Shown here one piece after another: positions 16,476 through 23,883 of a stretch of 43,768 bases of DNA (position 1 is the first letter of the stretch; every line of letters starts with the position of its first letter). Origin of the DNA: Rhodanobacteraceae bacterium (GTDB lineage Bacteria; Pseudomonadota; Gammaproteobacteria; Xanthomonadales; Rhodanobacteraceae); contig SCQS01000075.1 of NCBI GenBank assembly GCA_004299705.1, positions 1 through 43,768 on the forward strand, given 5' to 3'. The notes beneath the pieces were generated by a model. That model saw nothing but the letters and a program-made list of their open reading frames with translations. It made no database searches and had not been told where the DNA came from. The position numbers and the translations under genes were made by a program.

Positions 16476-18646
16476 TCGCGCTGGCTGCCCTGGCGCTGGC
16501 GAGTGGGTTGACGGCAGCGCCCCCCGCCTGGCACGACAACCTGACCTGGCGCGGGCAACAAGCCGGCATGACGGTATCGCCCACCGGCGGCTATGCGTTG
16601 CGCGGGCCGTTCGGCGAACGCGCGATTCCTGCAGCGCGCGGTCGGGCCCAAACCGCAAGCCCCTTGTTCGACGGCCTGTTCGCGATGGCGCAGGACGACC
16701 TGGCCGGCGATTCGGTCAGCGCGATCCACGACGGCGCCTACGACCACGACCGGTCGATTCCGTGCCACTGCTTCGTGGCCGGTGAAAAGTGGCCGTACGT
16801 GTGGACGCGCGACGTTTCGTATTCGATCGACCTGGGATTGTGGCGATACGATGTGGTGCGCGCGCGGTCGTCGCTGTTGTTCAAGCTCTCCGGTGTGCGT
16901 GCCAAGGATGTCCCGCAGGGTTTGTATCCAATGCAGGACACCGGCTCGGGCGGCAGCTGGCCGGTCAGCACCGATCGCATCGTCTGGTTTTTGGCCGCGC
17001 GCCATTTGCTGGATGACAGGGCGTTTGCCGACAAGGTATGGCAGGCGCTCACCGACACGCTGGCGCAGGATCGCGCGTACACCTTCGATGCGCACTTCGG
17101 TTTGTATCGAGGCGAAACGTCGTTCCTCGACTGGCGCCAGCAGACCTATCCGGAATGGACGGCGAACGACGTGGTGTTCATCGCGCAGTCGTTCGCGCTG
17201 TCCACCAACGTGCTGCATTACGAAGCGTTGCGTCTGGCCGCACGCATGGCGGCGCAACGCCACGATCCGCGCGCAGCACGGTACACGGCGCAGGCTGCGG
17301 CGTTGAAGCAGGCGATCAACCAACACTTCTGGCGCCGCGACCGCGGCATGTACATGAGCTACATCGGCGGCGACGGCTTGCCGGTGGAAGCCTACGACCT
17401 GCTCGGTTTGTCGCTCGCGGTCACCAGCGGTGTGGCCGATGCCGAGCGCGCGCGTGCCTCGCTGGCGCATTACCCGGTATGGCCGGCCGGCAGCCCGGTG
17501 ATCTGGCCCGAACGCGCCGACCAGCCGATCTACCACAACCGCGCGATCTGGCCATTCGTCAGCGCCTACGCATTGCGCGCCGCGCGCAAGGTCAATGATC
17601 CAACGCTGATCGCGTTCGAGATCGAATCGTTGATGCGCGGCGCGGCGCTGGCCGGATCCAACATGGAGAACTATGCGCTGCTCACGCAGGCGACCCACGT
17701 CGACGACGGCAAGCTCGGCGGGCCAGTGGTGGATTCGCCGCGGCAGTTGTGGTCGGTGGCGGGTTATCTCGACATGGTGACCGAGGGCGTGTTTGGTTTG
17801 ACCGACGATGGAAGGGTCGTCCCGAAAGTCCCGGTTTCATTGGTGCCGATGTTGTTTGGTGATCGCGAACGGATCACGCTGCAATTGCCGGGTCGTCGCA
17901 TCACGCTGGTGCGGCCGGAAGCGTTGGACGGAAACCTGCTGGTCGCGGGCACGGCCAGGCATGCCGGCAACGATACGACCATCATGCTCAAGGCGATCAA
18001 GGCAGCGTCGATCCCGCTGCGCACGAACGCGCCGATGTACGCTCCGGTCACACCTGCCGCACCCACGGTGACGCGTGACGGCGGCACTTGGCGGGTGCGC
18101 GCCACAGGTAACCGCAATGTGTTGTACATGAACGGCAAACGCTTCGGCGGCGTCGGAGACGATTGGAAGGTGTCCGGGCAGGCCGGTCTTTGTTTTCGCG
18201 TTGCGAGCATGGCCGCCGATGGCGTCGTCTCGCTGCCGAGCCGGCAGACGTGCGTCGGCGACGTCGCAAAACTGACGGGCGGCTGGCCACGCACCTGGAG
18301 CACGCCGGTTGGCGGCCGCTTCAGGATTTGGCTGGATTACGACAACGATCACGGCCCCATCAATACCGGGATCACCGCCGCGGTGAAGCGTCTGGTGGTG
18401 CGTTGCGGCAAGGCGCCCGCGCAAACCTTGCCGATCGTGATGCCGCACAGCGTCGGCGATCAGGCTTCGACCTTCGCCGATTTCGATATCGGCGCTTTGG
18501 GTGCACACTGCACGTTTGCGCTGGAACAGGGCTTCAACATGAGCGACCTTGCGCATTTCGCGCATTACACGGGCGGGGCGGGCGGCAGTGCCGGGCCGTT
18601 GAACGAGGCGCGGATAGGCGCGCTGCACATCGCGCCGTTACCGTAG
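16472..18646 (+). CDS. Six-hairpin glycosidase-like protein (glucan-debranching or amylo-glucosidase type)
   Basis: This is a 724-residue protein whose first half has the (alpha/alpha)6 six-hairpin layout: KWPYVWTRDVSYSIDLGL (107-123), a PVSTDRIVWFLAARHLL helix, PEWTANDVVFIAQSFALSTN and IYHNRAIWPFVSAYALRAA. The WTRD segment (Asp114) resembles the substrate-site strand of GH15/GH63/GH133-type enzymes. The second half is beta-rich and of unknown role. A short hydrophobic N-terminus (MIALAALALASGLTAAPPAW) may be a minimal signal peptide. The GTG start at 16472 overlaps the GH31 stop (GTGA), which ties it to alpha-glucan degradation. I cannot name its GH family with certainty; a debranching or glucoamylase-like activity is inferred from fold and context. 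Confidence 0.7.
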   Translation: MIALAALALASGLTAAPPAWHDNLTWRGQQAGMTVSPTGGYALRGPFGERAIPAARGRAQTASPLFDGLFAMAQDDLAGDSVSAIHDGAYDHDRSIPCHCFVAGEKWPYVWTRDVSYSIDLGLWRYDVVRARSSLLFKLSGVRAKDVPQGLYPMQDTGSGGSWPVSTDRIVWFLAARHLLDDRAFADKVWQALTDTLAQDRAYTFDAHFGLYRGETSFLDWRQQTYPEWTANDVVFIAQSFALSTNVLHYEALRLAARMAAQRHDPRAARYTAQAAALKQAINQHFWRRDRGMYMSYIGGDGLPVEAYDLLGLSLAVTSGVADAERARASLAHYPVWPAGSPVIWPERADQPIYHNRAIWPFVSAYALRAARKVNDPTLIAFEIESLMRGAALAGSNMENYALLTQATHVDDGKLGGPVVDSPRQLWSVAGYLDMVTEGVFGLTDDGRVVPKVPVSLVPMLFGDRERITLQLPGRRITLVRPEALDGNLLVAGTARHAGNDTTIMLKAIKAASIPLRTNAPMYAPVTPAAPTVTRDGGTWRVRATGNRNVLYMNGKRFGGVGDDWKVSGQAGLCFRVASMAADGVVSLPSRQTCVGDVAKLTGGWPRTWSTPVGGRFRIWLDYDNDHGPINTGITAAVKRLVVRCGKAPAQTLPIVMPHSVGDQASTFADFDIGALGAHCTFALEQGFNMSDLAHFAHYTGGAGGSAGPLNEARIGALHIAPLP

Positions 18647-18663
18647 AGGATGAGTTTTACCGT

Positions 18664-18854
18664 CGTCATCCCGGCGAACGCCGGGATCCATCTTGATCCT
18701 GGTTGTATGGCCGACATGCAAAATGGATTACGCGCCGCTCCTGCGGCGCGCCCTCAAGAACCGCCATCCACGGCCGAGAGCTCCGTGGCCATCGGCTGCG
18801 CCGAGGGTCGCTCCGGCATCCTGCCTACGCAGTCCGGGCCCCGCGGGAATGACG
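18664..18854. repeat. Dispersed palindromic repeat, copy 2 (~191 bp)
   Basis: This is a second copy of the element at 13868-14055. It begins CGTCATCCCGGCGAACGCC, ends GCGGGAATGACG, and shares GGCATCCTGCCTACGCAG (from 18815), AAAATGGATTACGCGCCGC-like sequence and the GATCCATCTT arm. It fills most of the gap between the six-hairpin enzyme and the transporter, so the downstream transporter may have its own promoter or depend on readthrough past these hairpins. Confidence 0.85.
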
Positions 18855-18914
18855 CCAGAAAGTGCGCGCAACTTCAGGTGCACTCGTCGATGGAAATATT
18901 GGTTAGGTGACACG

Positions 18915-20426
18915 ATGACCCGCAAACCCGAACTCAAGTTCTGGCAAATCTGGAACATGTGCTTCGGTTTCCTGGGCATCCAGTTCGGATTCGCCCTGCA
19001 GACCGCCGACGTCAGCCGCATCTTCCAGACGCTGGGCGCATCGCTGGCGGAAATTCCGGTGCTGTGGGTGGCCGCGCCGCTGACCGGCCTGATCGTGCAA
19101 CCCATCATTGGTCATTATTCCGACCGCACCTGGGGTAGGCTGGGACGCCGTCGCCCGTATTTCCTGGCCGGTGCGTTGCTGGCTACCCTGGCGCTGGTGT
19201 GGATGCCGAATGCGGGCACGCTGTGGATGGCGGCGATCCTGTTGTGGCTGATGGATGCCACCTTCAATGTGGCGATGGAACCGTTCCGCGCCTTCGTCGC
19301 GGACCAGTTGCCGGAGCGCCAACGCCCGCTCGGCTATCTCGTGCAGAGCTTCTTCATCGGCGCGGGCGCGGTGGTGGCGTCACTGCTGCCGTGGATACTG
19401 GCGCACCTGGGCGTCAGCAACGTGGCGCCCGCCGGCGCGATTCCCGATACGGTGAAGTATTCGTTTTACGCGGGCGGTGCGGCGCTGCTCGGCGCGGTGC
19501 TGTGGACGGTGGTGAGCACGCGCGAATATCCGCCCGAACAATTGCAGGCGTTCGACCCGTCGCCCGCGCGCGACGCGTTGCCGAACCTGCATGGCATCTG
19601 GCGCAATGGCCTGGCATGGCTGGTCGCGGGCGTGGTCGTGGCCGTGTTGATCGCGCACTACGGCTTGCGGCAGGAAATGTACCTGCTGGCCGGCGGCATG
19701 GCCGTCTACGGCCTGTTGCTGATCGGCTACGAAATGGCACTGAAGCTGCGACCGGTGCTGGAACACAAACGCGGCTTGCTCGGCCACGTGCTGGGCGACC
19801 TGCGCGTGATGCCCGCCGCGATGCGCCAGCTGGCCTGGGTGCAGTTGTTTTCGTGGTTCGCGCTGTTCTCGATGTGGATCTACACCACCGCGACGGTCGC
19901 GCAGGTGCAGTTCGGCGCCACCGACGTGCACTCGGCGCTCTACAACGAAGCCGCGAACTGGGTGGGCGTGCTGTTCGGCGTGTACAACGGCTGCGCGGCG
20001 CTGGCGGCATTCGTGATCCCGTGGATGGTGCGGCGTTGGGGCTTGCGCGTCAGCCATCTCGTCAACCTGTGGCTGGGTGGCGCGGGGCTGGTGGCGTTCC
20101 TGTTCATCCGCGATCCGGAATGGCTGCTGCTGCCGATGCTGGGCGTCGGCTTCGCCTGGGCATCGATCCTGTCGCTGCCCTACGCGATGCTCTCCGACAA
20201 CCTGCCGGCGGAGAAGATGGGCGTGTACATGGGCATCTTCAATTTCTTCATCGTGATCCCGCAACTGGTGGCGGCCAGCGTGCTGGGCGTGCTGCTGGAA
20301 AAATTCTTCCACGGCCAGCCGGTGTGGGCGCTGGTGGTGGGCGGTTTCAGCCTGGGCATTGCGGGACTGTGCACGCTTCGGGTGCGGCTGGTGGAAGCGC
20401 AGCCGGTACCCCAGCAGGCGACCTGA
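18915..20426 (+). CDS. MFS disaccharide:cation symporter (SLC45/GPH-like, maltose type)
   Basis: This is a 503-residue inner-membrane protein with about twelve helices. DRTWGRLGRRRPYF after the second helix is the signature shared by plant sucrose carriers, SLC45 and bacterial maltose transporters of the MalY type. MEPFRAFVADQLPERQR in the fourth/fifth helix region and a C-terminal half with ILSLPYAMLSDNLPAEKMGVYMGIFNF are further typical motifs. It should import maltose or small maltodextrins from the periplasm with protons, completing the chain receptor-periplasmic enzymes-inner membrane. The start at 18915 follows AGGTGA and a CACG spacer; the frame upstream to 18693 runs into repeat copy 2. 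It is the last gene of the rightward set. Confidence 0.88.
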   Translation: MTRKPELKFWQIWNMCFGFLGIQFGFALQTADVSRIFQTLGASLAEIPVLWVAAPLTGLIVQPIIGHYSDRTWGRLGRRRPYFLAGALLATLALVWMPNAGTLWMAAILLWLMDATFNVAMEPFRAFVADQLPERQRPLGYLVQSFFIGAGAVVASLLPWILAHLGVSNVAPAGAIPDTVKYSFYAGGAALLGAVLWTVVSTREYPPEQLQAFDPSPARDALPNLHGIWRNGLAWLVAGVVVAVLIAHYGLRQEMYLLAGGMAVYGLLLIGYEMALKLRPVLEHKRGLLGHVLGDLRVMPAAMRQLAWVQLFSWFALFSMWIYTTATVAQVQFGATDVHSALYNEAANWVGVLFGVYNGCAALAAFVIPWMVRRWGLRVSHLVNLWLGGAGLVAFLFIRDPEWLLLPMLGVGFAWASILSLPYAMLSDNLPAEKMGVYMGIFNFFIVIPQLVAASVLGVLLEKFFHGQPVWALVVGGFSLGIAGLCTLRVRLVEAQPVPQQAT

Positions 20427-20664
20427 CGCTGCGCATACTCGAGATATCCGATGAGAGTGTACGCGCAATCACCACGAACATGCAGGCAAATGGGTTTCCC
20501 TCCGCGGACGAATCGTTTGCATTGGGCGAGGTGAGCTTCGGAGGTAAGTCTGCCGCCGAAGGCGACGCTCGGGTCATCGTTGCCAGCGTCGGTCATACCG
20601 ATCGCGCTTCACTGCATTGTCGAGCAGAGCAATCACGACAGCATGGGCGGGGGGAGTTCGCGGG
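20427..20664. other. Convergent intergenic gap without a visible feature
   Basis: This is 238 bp between the transporter and the oppositely oriented PF10091 gene. I see no clear terminator with a T-run, no tRNA and no plausible small gene. Confidence 0.5.
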
Positions 20665-22254
20665 TCATCGCGAGCTGCTGCTGATGGCGTGCCGCATGGG
20701 TTGAGCTGACGATTGTGCACTCACTGGGGCTGTCGATTGCGCACTCGCGGGCACCGTCCCGGCCTTCGCCTCCAGCCAGCCGCCGGTGAAGCCCGCGCGT
20801 TCGAGGCCCTTGCGGATGTATGGGTTGCGACGCATCACCTTCCAGACGAAGCCCGAGCGGTAGTTTTCGATCATCAGCAGGATCGGGCCCTGATCGATGC
20901 CGAGATATTCATTGTCGAACCAGCCTTCGTCCGGCACCACCTCGCCGGTGCGCAGTGGCGCATTGGACAGGCGAAAACTCGGGTTGAAGGCGTCGAAGAA
21001 TCCGTACTCAGAATACAGCCATTTGCCGTAACGTTGATACATCGCCCGGATCGTCGGCAACACCAGTTCCGGGGCAAACACGATCGAAGCGATCGCCGCG
21101 GTGGGCGCGATGGTGCCGTCGTCGATGATCCTGCGGACGTCGGCGCCGCGCGCGAGGTAGCCGTAGAAGAACATCTTCTCGCCGTTGGCGCCCAGGAAGG
21201 CGATGTGGCCCGGGCCGTTGCAGGCGGTCAGGCCCCAGATGTCGGCGCCGTAGCCGACGTGGTGTTGCGGGTTTGCGATCGCGTAGGCGCGCTGACCGAT
21301 CACCGCGCGCCGGCTGTTCTCGAAATAGGTCAATCCGTGCGCGCGCATGAAGGCGTCCTGGATGCCGCGAAAAACGATCCAGGACTCGCTGTACTGGTGC
21401 CCGAACAGCGGTGCGAAACCGATGTGCGGCTTGCCGCCCATGAAGCTGCCCCAGGTGAGGTGATACGTCGATGCCCACGCTTTCCATGCGTCGGGTTTCA
21501 CCGCGTGGGTGGGCGAACCGAGTGCGAGGATGTAGAGGATCATCGCCTCGTCGTAGCCCTCCCAGTCGTGCGGGATGAATTTGCCGCCGGGGGTCCAGCC
21601 CATGCTGATCAGCGGCGGCCGCACTTGGGCCCAGGTCCAATCGACGTCGCGGTAGAGTTTGTCCGCGAGCCGGCGAATCTCTTGCTCCTGCGGGTTGTCC
21701 TCGTCGAAGTAGGTTTCGTCGAACAACACCCCCGCCATCAGCAGCGTGGTGTCGATCGTGGATACCTCCACCCAGCGGCCGTAGCGCAGGCCCGTCTGCA
21801 TGTCGAGGAAGTGGTAGAAGAACCCGTGGTAGCCCGAGTCCTCGTTCTTGCTCGTGCCTTCTGGCGCATCGGCGAAAAACTTGAGCGTCGCCAGCACGCG
21901 CTGGCTGGCCTGCTCGCGGGTGATCCAGCCGCGTTGCACGCCGATCGGGTACGCCGTCAGGGCGAACCCGACCGCGGCGATGCTGGCGAAGTAAGGCTTC
22001 CCTGGGAGCCGTGGCCAGTGATCGGGCACCAGGCCGTTTGCGGGATTCGCGGTCTGCCAGAAGAACTCGAAGGTGCGGTGCTCGATGTCGTCGAGCGACG
22101 GCGTGGCGGCTTCCGCGACGGGCGACGCCGCGGGCGCGGCGCGCTGGGTCCGGACCCGAGCCGCCCCGAGGCCGACGAACAGCACCACCAGCAGGATGCC
22201 GATGCGGCGCAGCATGCCCGGGCGGCAGGATGTCAATGGATTGCGTGCGAACAT
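20665..22254 (-). CDS. PF10091 'glucoamylase' family protein (GH144-like)
   Basis: This is a 529-residue exported protein. The N-terminus has a membrane/signal helix (MLRRIGILLVVLFVGLGAA, residues about 14-32 from the chosen start). The body matches the PF10091 'putative glucoamylase' family: TFEFFWQTANPANGLVPDHW, SIAAVGFALTAYPIGVQRGW, TSKNEDSGYHGFFYHFLDM, STIDTTLLMAGVL, PHDWEGYDEAMILYILALGSP and NEYLGIDQGPILLMIENYRSG. Members of this family include GH144 enzymes that act on beta-1,2-glucan (sophoro-oligosaccharides), so the historical glucoamylase name may be wrong. It starts 5 bp after the halogenase 2 stop, indicating co-transcription. Translation may begin at 22254 or at the internal ATG at 22215, which gives a more compact signal peptide. 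Confidence 0.82.
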   Translation of the reverse strand: MFARNPLTSCRPGMLRRIGILLVVLFVGLGAARVRTQRAAPAASPVAEAATPSLDDIEHRTFEFFWQTANPANGLVPDHWPRLPGKPYFASIAAVGFALTAYPIGVQRGWITREQASQRVLATLKFFADAPEGTSKNEDSGYHGFFYHFLDMQTGLRYGRWVEVSTIDTTLLMAGVLFDETYFDEDNPQEQEIRRLADKLYRDVDWTWAQVRPPLISMGWTPGGKFIPHDWEGYDEAMILYILALGSPTHAVKPDAWKAWASTYHLTWGSFMGGKPHIGFAPLFGHQYSESWIVFRGIQDAFMRAHGLTYFENSRRAVIGQRAYAIANPQHHVGYGADIWGLTACNGPGHIAFLGANGEKMFFYGYLARGADVRRIIDDGTIAPTAAIASIVFAPELVLPTIRAMYQRYGKWLYSEYGFFDAFNPSFRLSNAPLRTGEVVPDEGWFDNEYLGIDQGPILLMIENYRSGFVWKVMRRNPYIRKGLERAGFTGGWLEAKAGTVPASAQSTAPVSAQSSAQPMRHAISSSSR

Positions 22255-22259
22255 CGGTT

Positions 22260-23768
22260 TCACGCAGCCCTGCAATGCCGGTCGATGAAGGCCTGGTGGG
22301 GCGGCATGGCTTCCACGCAGGTGGCGACCACTTGCCGGACGCCCTCCATGAGTTTTTGCAGGTCGGCATCCGGGAGCTGGTCCACCACCGGGTGCCAGGA
22401 CCGCGGCAGGATACGCTGACCGATCATCACTTCCACCCAACTCGGCAGCGCGAACAGCTCTTCCGCGTTGCGATAGAAGCGGCCGCTGTCGCGGAACAGG
22501 CGGATGTTCTCGGCCAAGAGTTCGGGAATGGCCATCGTGCGGCAGTCATTCCAGAACGGCGTGTCGTCGCGTTCGGTGGCGCAGAAGTGCAGGATGATGA
22601 AGTCGCGTATGCGCTCGATCTCGAACGCGGTTTCCGCGTTGTAACGGTCGCGCAGCGCATCGCTGCAATCGCGCCGGGGCCACAGTTTGGTCAACCGTGT
22701 GATCGCGGACTGGACCATGTAGATGGTGGTGGACTCGAGCGGTTCTATGAAACCCGCGGCTAGGCCGATCGCCACCACGTTCCTGTCCCAGGGTTTGCGG
22801 CGTCGACCAGCGGTGAAGCGCAGCACGCGGGGTTCGCCGATCGGCCGGCCGTCGAGGTGCTTCAGCAGGGTGCCCATGGCTTCGTCGTCGCTGAGGTGCC
22901 CGCTCGAGTACACGTAGCCGTTGCCGATGCGGTTTTGCAGCGCAATGCGCCATTGCCAACCGGCCGCGCGTGCGGTGCAGCGCACATAGGGCGTGGGCGG
23001 CCCGGCCGTCTCGCAGGAGAGCGCCACCGCGCGGTTGCAGGGCAGCCAGTGCGACCAGTCCTCGTAACCGGCATGCAGCGTCTGCTCGATCAGCAGACCC
23101 CGGAAACCCGAACAGTCCAGGAACAGGTCGCCCTCGATGTGTTCCCCGCTTTCCAGCACCACCGCCTCGACGAAGCCATCTTCACCACGTCGCCTGGCAG
23201 CGACGACCTTGCCCTCGGTACGGAGCACGCCCAGCTTTTCCGCGTAATCGCGGAGGAACCGCCCATACAGCCCTGCGTCGAAATGGTAGGCGTAGGCGAT
23301 GTCGGCCAGCGGCGAATTTTGGGGCGCGTTGGTGACGGATGGCGTGAACTTGCCCTGCGGGCCCGCGACGGTGTGCAACGAATAGGCGCCCAACTCGTCG
23401 GCGATCCCGAGCCTGCGGGCCTTCAGCCAGAACTGGTGGAACGGCAGCAGGCTGATGTCGTGGCCGATCGTTCCGAAGCCGTGCATGTAACAGTCGCCGA
23501 TGCGTGCCCAGTCAACGAACTGGGTGCCGAGCTTGAACGTGCCATGCGTATGTCTGACGAAGCTGACATCGTCGATGCCGAGCAGGTCGTTGAACAGCTT
23601 CAGGTGTGGCACGGTCGATTCGCCCACCCCGATCGTGCCGATCTGCTCGGATTCGACCAGGCGGATCGAGCAGGCCGGGCCGAGAATCCGGGCGAGGCCG
23701 GCGGCCGCCATCCACCCCGCGGTGCCGCCACCGACCACGACGATCCCCCCGATGGCCGGATCAGTCAT
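22260..23768 (-). CDS. Flavin-dependent (tryptophan-type) halogenase 2
   Basis: This is a 502-residue paralogue of halogenase 1. FAD motif VVGGGTAGWMAA (11-22), catalytic Lys79 in HGTFKLG and GFIEPLESTT are intact. The WxWxIP motif again reads WQWRIAL (271-277). The surroundings of the active site differ from halogenase 1 (VAGPQGKFTPSVTNAPQ insertion, SCETAGPPTPYVRC), suggesting a different substrate. It lies 115 bp downstream of the broken TonB receptor and 5 bp upstream of the PF10091 enzyme, so it repeats the receptor-halogenase-glycosidase order of the alpha-glucan locus. No partner flavin reductase is present in the window. Function in carbohydrate uptake is unknown. Confidence 0.9.
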   Translation of the reverse strand: MTDPAIGGIVVVGGGTAGWMAAAGLARILGPACSIRLVESEQIGTIGVGESTVPHLKLFNDLLGIDDVSFVRHTHGTFKLGTQFVDWARIGDCYMHGFGTIGHDISLLPFHQFWLKARRLGIADELGAYSLHTVAGPQGKFTPSVTNAPQNSPLADIAYAYHFDAGLYGRFLRDYAEKLGVLRTEGKVVAARRRGEDGFVEAVVLESGEHIEGDLFLDCSGFRGLLIEQTLHAGYEDWSHWLPCNRAVALSCETAGPPTPYVRCTARAAGWQWRIALQNRIGNGYVYSSGHLSDDEAMGTLLKHLDGRPIGEPRVLRFTAGRRRKPWDRNVVAIGLAAGFIEPLESTTIYMVQSAITRLTKLWPRRDCSDALRDRYNAETAFEIERIRDFIILHFCATERDDTPFWNDCRTMAIPELLAENIRLFRDSGRFYRNAEELFALPSWVEVMIGQRILPRSWHPVVDQLPDADLQKLMEGVRQVVATCVEAMPPHQAFIDRHCRAA

Positions 23769-23837
23769 GGTGGGTGGGGGCTGCCGGCAGCAGCATCATG
23801 ACACACACCGAACGCGTTCCCCCCTCTTTGGGCTACC

Positions 23838-23853
23838 CGGGTTGCGAAACCCG
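23838..23853. other. GNRA-type hairpin between receptor remnant and halogenase 2
   Basis: CGGGTT-GCGA-AACCCG is a perfect 6-bp stem with a GCGA loop in the 115-bp gap. No T-run follows on either strand, so it is more likely an mRNA-processing or stability hairpin than a terminator. Confidence 0.3.
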
Positions 23854-23883
23854 CTGCCGTGGACCTCGCGACCCGTCGCCACG

